Part shown: positions 9,701-20,100 of the stretch, one piece after another | How positions within the stretch are numbered: the stretch's first letter is position 1 | Layout of the letters: each line of letters opens with the position of its first letter | Assembly: GCA_943787295.1 (NCBI GenBank) | Contig: CALSLW010000002.1 | Coordinates: forward strand, 586,189 to 650,188 | Source: an uncultured Flavobacteriaceae bacterium | Lineage (GTDB): Bacteria > Bacteroidota > Bacteroidia > Flavobacteriales > Flavobacteriaceae | Direction of reading: 5' to 3' | DNA length: 64,000 bases | Translations under genes and position numbers: made by a program | The notes under the pieces: model-generated | What the model was told of the DNA's origin: nothing | Database searches by the model: none | Seen by the model: only the letters and a program-made list of their open reading frames with translations

Positions 9701-12081
9701 TCATTAGTGTTTCCAGGGCTACTACCTGTTACTGTTACAGTATTTTCAATTTGCCCACTCAAGGAAGCTGCATTAGAAATTAGATAGCTTGCGCTGTAAG
9801 TTGAAACCTCATTTGGAACAATTGATCCTTGAGGTGAGCCATTAGAGTTCGATACAAACGTTGGTCCAGAGGTAAGAGTTAAAACATTTCCATTACCATC
9901 GGTTAATAAATCTACAAGACTCAATGAGGTAATACTAGAATTCCCGGTATTCGCGACTGTGATAGTATAATTGATGGTATCGCCCTCCCCGTTTATTCCA
10001 TCTCCATTATCTGCAACAGTTGCTGTTTTGGTTACTTCAAGTTCTGGTACAAGAGAGGTATATATCACTGTAGGATCATCTGATGTATTTCCATCAGAGT
10101 CATATCCATCATCGGAAGTGTCGGTTATGTCATTGGTATTCCCTGGGCTACTCCCAGTTACCACTACCGTATTTTGAATCAACCCTGAATCTGCTGCAGC
10201 ATTAGTGATTTCATAACTTGCCGAATAAGTAGCGATTTCACCTGCGACTAATGTTCCTTGTAAAGACCCTGATGAAGAAGTAACATAGTCTGGTCCTTGA
10301 TCTAGGGTTAATGAAATGCCATTATTGTCAGTTAAGTTATCTACTATAGTAATTCCTGTAATAGTTTGTCCGCCGATGTTTTCAATGGTTATCGTGTAGT
10401 TTATGATGTCTCCTGCTCCATTAGTTCCATCTCCATTATCTGCTATAGTTGCTGTTTTGGTAACTTCTAATGAACCTCCTGATGTTGTGGTTATTACAGT
10501 TGAGTCACTTGAAGTGTTTCCATCACTATCATCTCCATCGTCACTGATATCGAATACATTGTTTGAATTCCCAGGGCTGCTTGCAGTAACTTCAACCGAG
10601 TTAATTATTGATTGAGTGTTTGCAGCAAGTTGAGAAATAGTATAGGTGGCTGAATAGGTTGCAACTTCTCCCACTGCAAGGTTTCCTTGAGCAGAACTGG
10701 CATCTGAAGAATTAAAGACTGGTCCCACTGAAAGCGCTAATGGATTTCCATCACCATCGGTTAGATTATCTACTAAAGAAAGGCTAGATAAACTTACATT
10801 TCCTGTATTTTGAACTATAATGGTGTATACAATTACATCACCACTATCATTGGTGTTGTTTGAATTGCTATCGATAACCACTGCCGTTTTTGTTGCCTCT
10901 AATAGTGGGTTATTGTGTAGTAAGGTTTCGGTAATATCATTAGTCGTATTTCCATCTGAATCAATTCCATCATCACTTTGATCAGAAACAGAAGAAGTAT
11001 TTAATGGATCAGAAGCAACAGCGGTAACTGTATTTATAACTCTTCCCGAATCAACGTCACTTTGAACAATTGTGTAGGTAGCAGTGTAGGTTGCTATTTC
11101 ATTAATTTTTAAATTTCCAACCGTAGATCCTAAACTAGAATCGTTAAAGCTTATTGGAGCAGAATAACTTAATGTATTGTTGTTTCCATCGGATAATATA
11201 TCTATTAAACTAAGGTTAGATAAAACAACATTTCCAGTGTTTTGAACTGTAATGGTATACACAATTGAATCTCCAAGGTCGTTATTTCCATTGTTGTTTG
11301 TATCGATTACATTGGATCTCTTTGTGACTTCTAAACCTGGGTTGATATCAAAATAAGTTACCGTTGGGTCATTTTCGGTATTGCCGTCAGCATCATTTCC
11401 ATCATCACTCTGATCGGTTACATCATTACTTTGCCCAGGACTACTTGCAACCACATTTACGGTATTGGAAACTAAGCCTGTGTTAACATGACTTTGGTTT
11501 ACAATCAAGTATGCATTGTAAGTTGCCTGTTCTCCTGGAGTCAGTATACCGTTTATGGAGTTTTGTGAAGATCCTCCATAGGTAGGGTCGTTTGAAAGGT
11601 TTATGGTGTTTCCGTTTCCATCATGAAGGATATCAGTAATTGTTATCCCATCTAGGGTCACATTACCTGTATTTCTAACACTAATAGAGTAATTTATTAC
11701 ATCTCCCACACCTGTTAATCCATCACCATTATCGGTTACTTGACTGATTTTAGTTACTTCGATTGAAGGGGATGATGTTATTGTTATAACCGTGGGATCA
11801 TTTGTCGTATTTCCATCATTGTCGTCACCATCGTCAGATACATCACTTATGCTTGTATTACCAAAGGAAGCTGACGCAATTACCTGGTTACTAAAGCCTC
11901 CTGCATCGACAACTGATTGTTCTATGATGTAATATGCTAAATAGTTTGCTGTCTCACTAGCTTTTAAACTTCCCGCTGCAGATCCTAAATTGGCACCTGT
12001 GAAAGTTGGCCCTGAAATTAAATTTAGTTGAGTCCCATTGTTATCCATAAATTGATCAACTACGGTTACTCCTTCCAACAT
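6721..12081 (-). CDS. Giant DUF11-repeat adhesin, C-terminal part with T9SS type B domain
   Basis: 1786 aa. It holds one partial and eleven complete DUF11-type repeats of about 145 residues, each with an (E)VTKTA start, a TDxxGDG turn, GDxIxYTIxVxNTGN, a SxGPxF motif, GExATYxAxYxIxQ and a closing SDDGDDxDGNTxDDPT acidic stretch. The last 100 residues are a gliding-motility/CHU C-terminal domain (LVTPNNDNKND, LQIYNRWGVIVFE, LPSGTYYYVLTF), the signal for T9SS type B export and surface attachment. This is the 3' part of the gene starting at 39,152. The same frame stays open upstream to about 12,190, where one extra C (CCC for CC in the KIPGIEATK codons) shifts it. The track's ATG is internal, not a real start. 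Confidence 0.85.
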   Translation of the reverse strand: MLEGVTVVDQFMDNNGTQLNLISGPTFTGANLGSAAGSLKASETANYLAYYIIEQSVVDAGGFSNQVIASASFGNTSISDVSDDGDDNDGNTTNDPTVITITSSPSIEVTKISQVTDNGDGLTGVGDVINYSISVRNTGNVTLDGITITDILHDGNGNTINLSNDPTYGGSSQNSINGILTPGEQATYNAYLIVNQSHVNTGLVSNTVNVVASSPGQSNDVTDQSDDGNDADGNTENDPTVTYFDINPGLEVTKRSNVIDTNNNGNNDLGDSIVYTITVQNTGNVVLSNLSLIDILSDGNNNTLSYSAPISFNDSSLGSTVGNLKINEIATYTATYTIVQSDVDSGRVINTVTAVASDPLNTSSVSDQSDDGIDSDGNTTNDITETLLHNNPLLEATKTAVVIDSNSNNTNDSGDVIVYTIIVQNTGNVSLSSLSLVDNLTDGDGNPLALSVGPVFNSSDASSAQGNLAVGEVATYSATYTISQLAANTQSIINSVEVTASSPGNSNNVFDISDDGDDSDGNTSSDSTVITTTSGGSLEVTKTATIADNGDGTNGAGDIINYTITIENIGGQTITGITIVDNLTDNNGISLTLDQGPDYVTSSSGSLQGTLVAGEIATYSASYEITNAAADSGLIQNTVVVTGSSPGNTNDITDTSDDGYDSDGNTSDDPTVIYTSLVPELEVTKTATVADNGDGINGEGDTINYTITVANTGNSSITSLSLVDLLTDGNGNVLTLTSGPTFVSNSNGSPQGSIVPNEVSTYSASYLISNAASLSGQIENTVTVTGSSPGNTNDVSDQSDDGDDTDGNTTNDSTIVLIAPLGIIEVTKTYTITDDGDGSNGAGDTINYTITIQNTGNVTINTLSLVDTLTDGNGNSLNLTTGPNFVSNSNASAEGTILTGEVSTYNATYQITQQDVNSGGVNNSVTVTGSSPGNSNDVSDISDDGDDTDGNTTNDPTVVIFDINKSIEATKTAYTIDNGDGSVNAGDTIVYTITINNTGSTQLSSITLIDTLKDGNNNVLQLSSGPLFVSSTQGSSPGSLNPSESATYSATYVISNSDAGTGRVVNSVTVNASSPGNTNDVSDISDDGDDTDGNTTDDPTVIEILSLPEIEVTKLATITDTNGNDINDLGDRIDYIITVENKGNIVVSGLSYIDTLTDGSGREIILTTQPNFDIASLNSPEGILQPSETATYTASYIIGQRAADSGVIRNTIVFRGNSPGNIGDVSDVSDDGDDTDGNTQDDLTEIFTVSNVAMEVTKTAEVTDNGDNEIGAGDIITYTITVENRGNSTLSDLQIVDTLTDGNDNILTLSNGPFFSGSSEGSSEGILIKGETATYIGFYIIKDIDIISGQIINTVEASATGPNQLARIIDISDDGDDTDGNTLDDPTVVYLQEVPSLEVTKVASIENNNDDFIDTGDMILFEISIENTGNTILTNLSLVDTMTDGNGNLLSLSNGPFFTGSSLGSLEGELKIGEFASYIAFYTIEQTAADTGRIVNSILATAENVDGTIQTSDVSDDGDDNDGNILDDPTVVLISPNPSLEVTKTVTSTSDDYISIVGDEIIFDIMIENTGNVRIDNLVIQDFMSNGYGTTIYLTTNPYLVSSSEGSSENSIAPGGMLLFRANYFITQSDILSGEIINSVRVSGSAFNYDDEVYDYSDDGDDQDDNIVDDPTEISLQGEFISNIEIFELVTPNNDNKNDYFIISGIEDYPNNILQIYNRWGVIVFEVDSYPGRGNSEAFKGYSKGRVTISKDEKLPSGTYYYVLTFPGEDNPGKKQYTGYLYLQND

Positions 12082-12181
12082 CGCATTACCTGTGTTCGTA
12101 AGTTTTATATCATATCTAACGAAATCTCCTTTCCCTAATATACCGTCTCCATTATCTGTGATTGTAGCTGTTTTTGTAGCT

Positions 12182-12946
12182 TCAATCCCAGGGAATTTTA
12201 TCTATAAATGTAATTGTAGGATCATCGATGGTGTTACCGTCAGAGTCATCACCATCATCAGAAGTGTCTGTTACATCATTGGTATTCCCTGGAGAAGATG
12301 CCGTAACAACAACAGTGTTAGATGTTCCTCCTGCATCAACTGCAGCCTGTGTTATAGTATATGATGCTATATAAGTAGCTACTTCGCCTAGAGTCAAGGT
12401 CCCTTGACTTGATCCTGCACTAGAAGAAGTAAAGGTTGGACCGCTTGTTAAGGACAATGATCCACCGCTTCCATCGCTAAGCGTATCTACTAAGGTTAAG
12501 TTTGATAAACTCGTGTTACCCTTATTCTCTACCGTTATGGTATATACTATCGTATCTGCTAAATCTACAATACCATTACTATTATTGTCTATTGTTGTTG
12601 CTGTCTTGGTGGCCTCTATCTCAGGAAGTGGAGTAATCTCAACAACTGTTACATCATCTTCAGTATTGCCATCACTATCGTCCCCATCATCTGAAGTGTC
12701 TGTTACATTATTAGTCTGTCCTGGACTACTCGCCGTAGCTAATACACTGTTGTTTACACTCGAAGTCAACGCTGCTGCTGAACTAATAATATAATAACCA
12801 CTATAGGTCGCTATCTCATCTGGCTTCAATGTGCCAGGTGAAGAACCTAATGTAGTTGATGAGAACGATGGACCGTTGGTTAGTGTAAGCGATCCGCCAC
12901 TACCATCTGTTAAAGTATCTACTAAAGTTAGACCTGTTAACGTCAC
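12182..12946 (-). pseudogene. Frameshifted piece of the giant adhesin
   Basis: One complete DUF11 unit (EIEATKTATTIDNNSNGIVD), preceded by most of another. It continues the adhesin gene in a shifted frame. Its 3' end is an insertion near 12,192. Its 5' end is a one-base insertion near 13,025, where the minus strand has GCGAGTAACC against GCAGTTACGG in the clean copy at 17.8 kb. Both breaks sit in otherwise perfect coding sequence, so sequence error is the simplest reading. Confidence 0.7.
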
Positions 12947-13013
12947 ATTGCCCTTGTTCTCTACTGTAATGGTATAATTGATTGCGTCAGACGCTCCTGT
13001 ATCACCATCACCA

Positions 13014-15548
13014 TTATCGGTTACTCGCTGCAGTCTTAGTCACCTCTATTGAACTAGACGCTGTTATGTCTGTTACTGTTGGATCATCTGTAGTGTTACC
13101 ATCATTATCATCACCATCATCACTCATGTCGCTTACATCATTACTATTGCCCGGACTACTAGCAGTCGCTGATGCCTGGTTCGATAAGCCTCCTGCATCT
13201 ACTGCAGCTTGGGTAATGATATAAAGTGCACTATAACTAGCTGTCTCTCCTACTTTGAGCGTTCCTTGTGCTGAACCTTGTGAAGACCCTGAGAACGATG
13301 GACCACTGTTTAAACTAAGTGTTGTACCCGAAGCATCGCTCAATACATCAGCTACTGTTAAACTAGATAAGGTTACATTTCCGTTGTTAACCACAGAGAT
13401 CGTATACTGAACTACATCGCCCTTACCTACTACTCCATCTCCATTATCAGTAATCGCTGATGTCTTAGTAACCTCTAGCGATGGACTATTATCTATACTT
13501 GTATCGGTAGTGTCATCCTCCGTATTACCATCACTATCATCTCCATCATCTGAAGTGTCCGTTACATTGTTACTCTGACCTGGACTACTTCCAGTTACTA
13601 AAACACTGTTGCTAACACCACCTGTATCCAAGGCTGCCTGGGTAATGGTATAACTCGCCGTATAGGTCGCCGTCTCTCCAACCATTAACGTGCCTTGTGC
13701 TGAAGAAGCTGTTGAACTAGTAAAGATTGGTCCACTTGTTAAACTAAGCGGTGAACCATCTCCATCCAATAAAGTGTCGGTTAAGCTTACTCCGCTTAGG
13801 GTTACATTACCCTTATTCTCCACTGTAATGGTGTAAACTATCGTATCCCCTAAATCTGTCGAACCACTTGTGTTATTGTCGATGACTGATGCTGTCTTAG
13901 TTGCTTCTAGTTCGGATGAACGACTAAGAACTACTACTGTATTATCATCTTGGGTTTCTCCATCACTATCGTCACCGTTATCACTACGATCTGTAACATC
14001 ATTCGTGTTTTGTGGAGAGGATGCCGTTGCCATTACCGTATTCACAACACTTCCACTATCCACCGCATCTTGTGTGATAGTATAGGTTGCTGTATAACTC
14101 GCTATCTCACCAACAATTAATGTGCCTTGAGCCGATGAAGCTGTCGAACTATTAAACGTTGGACCACTTGATAAGGATAATGATCCTCCGTCTCCATCGG
14201 TTAAAGTGTCTGCTAAACTAAGTCCTGATAAAGTTACATTACCCTTGTTCTCTACTGTAATGGTGTAAACTATCGTATCCCCTAAATCATTGATGCCATT
14301 ACCATTATTTTGGATAACAACCGCTGTCTTAGTTGTCTCTAGTATTGGATTTGGATTAATTGCCAAGATAGTCGCATCATCAGTAGTATTACCGTCAGTA
14401 TCGTCTCCATCATCTGATACATCGCTAAGACCGCCTGGATTAACTGTGCTACTAGCTGTTACTGTTACACTGTTGATTAATCCTCCTGCATCTACCACAG
14501 CCTGTGTAATAACAAATGTGGCTGCATAGTGCGCTGTCTCATTTGGCTTAATCGTTCCTTCTGAAGATCCTAAATCTCCAAAGTTAAATGTAGGTCCACT
14601 ACTCAGTGTTAATGTATTTGATAATGCATCTGTAAAGGTATCCACTAGTAAAGGATCTGTAATATTTACATTACCCTGGTTCTCGATCTTTATCGTATAA
14701 TTAACCGTATCTCCTACGCCTAAAACTCCATCTCCATTATCAGTAACCGTTCCTTCTTTTGTTACCTCCATTTGAGGACTAGACGTAATATTAACTACCG
14801 TTGGATCATCAGTTGTATTACCATCACCGTCGTTGCCGTTATCCGATACATCGGTAACATCATTACTGTTACCTGGAGTACTGGCTATTGCCTGGGCTGT
14901 ATTGTTTACACTTGGCGTATTCTCCACTGCCGAACTAATTGTATAAGTAGCAGTATAAGTAGCAATCTCCCCTGAGATTAAAGTGCCTTGTGCTGATGAA
15001 CCACTATTAGAAACAAACCTTGGGCCACTATCTAAACTTAAAGGTCCTCCATTACCATCAGTCAATGTATCACTTACAGTTATACTACTTAGGGTAATGT
15101 TTCCTGTGTTGTGTACCGCTATGTTGTAAACAATAACATCTCCCTGATCAGTCTTGCCATTACTATTGGTGTCATTAACTATAGCTGTCTTAGTAACCTC
15201 TATAGATGAATCTGAACTCGTTAAAACTACTGTCTGATCGTTTGTCGTATTACCATCACTATCATCACCATCATCCGATACATCAGTAACATCATTTGTG
15301 TTGCCTGGAGTACTAGCCGTTGCAGATACACTGTTATTTACCGATCCCGTATTAGCCGCATTCTGACTTATCGTATAAGTCGCTGTATAAGTAGATACCT
15401 CGCCTATAGCTAAACTACCTTCTGCTGAAGAAGCACTGTTTGAGTTAAAGGTCGGACCTGATGATAAACTTAATGAACCACCTGATCCGTCAGTTAGAGT
15501 ATCTGTTAAGGATAAACCTGATAAGGGTAACACTACCCGTATTGGCAA
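13014..15548 (-). pseudogene. Frameshifted piece of the giant adhesin, duplicate of 17.8-20.3 kb
   Basis: 844 aa of DUF11 repeats, six units plus ends. By eye, from 13,030 to about 15,520 the DNA matches 17,820-20,310 base for base at a spacing of about 4,791. The ORF ends where noise starts: an extra G at about 15,526, then an extra A and a CCCGC for CCCC change by 15,580. The ORF ATG is internal. It belongs to the same gene as 17,109-39,152 or is a false duplicate of it. Confidence 0.7.
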
Positions 15549-17130
15549 CAGTTATCGTATAAAACAATTACATCCCCGCTGATCATTATTCCCATTACCA
15601 TTAGTGTCTACTACGGATGCCGTCTTGGTGACTTCAACGCCTCCACTAGATTGTGTATTGACTATTGTTGGATCATCTACGGTATTGCCATCACTGTCAT
15701 CTCCGTCGTCACTGAAGTCTCTGTAACATTTATTGCTCTGCCCTGGGGTAGTAGCAGTACCCGTAACTATGATTGCTGATCGATCCCGTACTAGGCTGCG
15801 TTCTGAGCATTATCGTGTATAGGTTGCGGTGATAGGTTGCTACTGCCTCCTGATTTGCTAGACTCTGCGCGTTGTGAACCGAACCTGATCGAGGACACTT
15901 GTGAAACGTAGGTCCGCTGCATCCAACGATAACTGCATGTACCGTTGCCGTCAGGTAAGAACATCACTTATTGTTACATCCTGTAAGATCGATGTGTCTC
16001 CTGTATTGTTTACCGTGATAGGATATACAACAGTGTCATTAACGTCATTTGTAGCACCATTAGTACCGTCTCCATTATCTATTACAGTTCGCTAGTCTTG
16101 GTTACTCTCCATCGAAGGATCTGGGTATCATTGATCCACATCTGTCGGATCATCCTCAGTATTACCATCACTGTCATCCCCGTCATCACTCTGATCAAAT
16201 ACATCATTGCTGTTACCTGGACTACTCGCCGTTGCTGTAGCTATGTTGGAGATTTCAGTGCTACTAAAGGAAGAAGGAACAATATAATAAGCTTGGTAAG
16301 CTGGCTGTTTCTCCTGCTAATAATGACTCCTAGCCCTGACCCCTGATCAGAACCAGAGAAGTAAGGTCCGTTACTCATTACTAAACTGTCCCCATTACCA
16401 TCAGTTAGACTATCGGTAACCGTTAGACTTGAGAGTGTTACATTACCCTTGTTCTCAACAGTGATTACATAGTTAATTACATCTCCTGGGCCTGTATAAC
16501 CATCTCCATTATCAGTCACTGAAGCTGTCTTGGTAACCTCTAACACTGGGACAGGATCAATCGTTACTACAGTTTGATCATCCTCAGTATTACCATCACC
16601 GTCATTACCATTATCTGATATATCAGTAACATTATTGTTATTACCAGGACTACTTGCAGTAACCGTTACTCGGTTGTTTATTGAAGGTGTATTGGCTGCT
16701 GCATTGGATATAGTATAAGTGGCTGTGTAAGTTAAAACTCCTGTCGCTTGAAGAGTAGCCGCAGATGACCCTGTAGTAGCATTAGTTAATGAAGGCCCTG
16801 ATGTGAGTGATAAATTACCTCCATCACCATCAGTCAATACATCGCTTAGTGATATATTAGAAAGTGTTATGCCTCCAGTATTCTCTACCGTTATGGTGTA
16901 CACTATAATATCACCAGCTCCAGTATTACCATCCCCGTTATCTATTACTGCTGCTGTTTTTGTAGCTTCTATTTCTAGGTTCAGCAGTAGCCAAAACAAC
17001 TGTATGGTCATTTAATCGTGTTCCCATCATTATCATCGCCATTGTCACTTATATCAATGACATCATCGTTGTTGCCAGGACTACTAGAAGTTACTAACAA
17101 CACGGTTTTTAATACTCCTCCTGCTCAGCT
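15520..17130. other. Low-quality stretch inside the adhesin repeats
   Basis: Compared with the clean parallel at 20,310-21,870, this stretch has scattered single-base insertions, deletions and substitutions in a pattern that ignores codons. It is densest at 15,700-16,000 and 16,080-16,340, and ends at about 17,020-17,130. The net excess is about 57 bases. Clean repeat sequence resumes on both sides. This looks like uncorrected long-read or mis-joined repeat consensus rather than evolution, because no other part of the window has such noise. Confidence 0.7.
16241..17011 (-). pseudogene. Frameshifted piece of the giant adhesin
   Basis: Two DUF11 units (EIEATKTAAVIDNGDGNTG and VLEVTKTASVTDNGDGYTG) between noisy ends. 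The first matches the unit at 21.4-21.7 kb almost exactly; the second differs from its parallel by real synonymous changes, so part of this stretch may be a true separate repeat copy. Not an independent gene. Confidence 0.65.
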
Positions 17131-20100
17131 GCAGCATCTGCCTCGATTGTATATGATGCTGTATAGGTAGCTGTTTCTCCAACTCTTAATGTTCCCTCTG
17201 AAGACCCTGAGCTCGCTGATGTAAAGACTGGTCCACTCGATAGGGAAAGTATATTTCCTGCATTATCAGTCAAAGTATCCGTTAGTGATACTCCTGTGAG
17301 AGTTACGTTTCCAGTGTTTTCTATTGTGATTGTATACACAATTATATCACCCTGATCGTTTGAAGAATTAGAGTTTGAATCAATAACTACTGCTGTCTTA
17401 GTTGCCTCAACTCCTGGATTTGGACTAATCTCAACAACTGTTACATCATCTTCAGTATTGCCATCACTATCGTCCCCATCATCTGAAGTGTCTGTTACAT
17501 TATTAGTCTGTCCTGGACTACTCGCCGTAGCTAATACACTGTTGTTTACACTCGAAGTCAACGCTGCTGCTGAACTAATAATATAATAACCACTATAGGT
17601 CGCTATCTCATCTGGCTTCAATGTGCCAGGTGAAGAACCTAATGTAGTTGATGAGAACGATGGACCGTTGGTTAGTGTAAGCGATCCGCCACTACCATCT
17701 GTTAAAGTATCTACTAAAGTTAGACCTGTTAACGTCACATTGCCCTTGTTCTCTACTGTAATGGTATAATTGATTGCGTCAGACGCTCCTGTATCACCAT
17801 CACCATTATCCGTAACTGCTGCAGTCTTAGTCACCTCTATTGAACTAGACGCTGTTATGTCTGTTACTGTTGGATCATCTGTAGTGTTACCATCATTATC
17901 ATCACCATCATCACTCATGTCGCTTACATCATTACTATTGCCCGGACTACTAGCAGTCGCTGATGCCTGGTTCGATAAGCCTCCTGCATCTACTGCAGCT
18001 TGGGTAATGATATAAAGTGCACTATAACTAGCTGTCTCTCCTACTTTGAGCGTTCCTTGTGCTGAACCTTGTGAAGACCCTGAGAACGATGGACCACTGT
18101 TTAAACTAAGTGTTGTACCCGAAGCATCGCTCAATACATCAGCTACTGTTAAACTAGATAAGGTTACATTTCCGTTGTTAACCACAGAGATCGTATACTG
18201 AACTACATCGCCCTTACCTACTACTCCATCTCCATTATCAGTAATCGCTGATGTCTTAGTAACCTCTAGCGATGGACTATTATCTATACTTGTATCGGTA
18301 GTGTCATCCTCCGTATTACCATCACTATCATCTCCATCATCTGAAGTGTCCGTTACATTGTTACTCTGACCTGGACTACTTCCAGTTACTAAAACACTGT
18401 TGCTAACACCACCTGTATCCAAGGCTGCCTGGGTAATGGTATAACTCGCCGTATAGGTCGCCGTCTCTCCAACCATTAACGTGCCTTGTGCTGAAGAAGC
18501 TGTTGAACTAGTAAAGATTGGTCCACTTGTTAAACTAAGCGGTGAACCATCTCCATCCAATAAAGTGTCGGTTAAGCTTACTCCGCTTAGGGTTACATTA
18601 CCCTTATTCTCCACTGTAATGGTGTAAACTATCGTATCCCCTAAATCTGTCGAACCACTTGTGTTATTGTCGATGACTGATGCTGTCTTAGTTGCTTCTA
18701 GTTCGGATGAACGACTAAGAACTACTACTGTATTATCATCTTGGGTTTCTCCATCACTATCGTCACCGTTATCACTACGATCTGTAACATCATTCGTGTT
18801 TTGTGGAGAGGATGCCGTTGCCATTACCGTATTCACAACACTTCCACTATCCACCGCATCTTGTGTGATAGTATAGGTTGCTGTATAACTCGCTATCTCA
18901 CCAACAATTAATGTGCCTTGAGCCGATGAAGCTGTCGAACTATTAAACGTTGGACCACTTGATAAGGATAATGATCCTCCGTCTCCATCGGTTAAAGTGT
19001 CTGCTAAACTAAGTCCTGATAAAGTTACATTACCCTTGTTCTCTACTGTAATGGTGTAAACTATCGTATCCCCTAAATCATTGATGCCATTACCATTATT
19101 TTGGATAACAACCGCTGTCTTAGTTGTCTCTAGTATTGGATTTGGATTAATTGCCAAGATAGTCGCATCATCAGTAGTATTACCGTCAGTATCGTCTCCA
19201 TCATCTGATACATCGCTAAGACCGCCTGGATTAACTGTGCTACTAGCTGTTACTGTTACACTGTTGATTAATCCTCCTGCATCTACCACAGCCTGTGTAA
19301 TAACAAATGTGGCTGCATAGTGCGCTGTCTCATTTGGCTTAATCGTTCCTTCTGAAGATCCTAAATCTCCAAAGTTAAATGTAGGTCCACTACTCAGTGT
19401 TAATGTATTTGATAATGCATCTGTAAAGGTATCCACTAGTAAAGGATCTGTAATATTTACATTACCCTGGTTCTCGATCTTTATCGTATAATTAACCGTA
19501 TCTCCTACGCCTAAAACTCCATCTCCATTATCAGTAACCGTTCCTTCTTTTGTTACCTCCATTTGAGGACTAGACGTAATATTAACTACCGTTGGATCAT
19601 CAGTTGTATTACCATCACCGTCGTTGCCGTTATCCGATACATCGGTAACATCATTACTGTTACCTGGAGTACTGGCTATTGCCTGGGCTGTATTGTTTAC
19701 ACTTGGCGTATTCTCCACTGCCGAACTAATTGTATAAGTAGCAGTATAAGTAGCAATCTCCCCTGAGATTAAAGTGCCTTGTGCTGATGAACCACTATTA
19801 GAAACAAACCTTGGGCCACTATCTAAACTTAAAGGTCCTCCATTACCATCAGTCAATGTATCACTTACAGTTATACTACTTAGGGTAATGTTTCCTGTGT
19901 TGTGTACCGCTATGTTGTAAACAATAACATCTCCCTGATCAGTCTTGCCATTACTATTGGTGTCATTAACTATAGCTGTCTTAGTAACCTCTATAGATGA
20001 ATCTGAACTCGTTAAAACTACTGTCTGATCGTTTGTCGTATTACCATCACTATCATCACCATCATCCGATACATCAGTAACATCATTTGTGTTGCCTGGA

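Noticed and set aside
12092-12364. Plus-strand 90-aa ORF in the frameshift zone
   Set aside because: Antisense to DUF11 coding sequence; no start signals and no protein-like composition.
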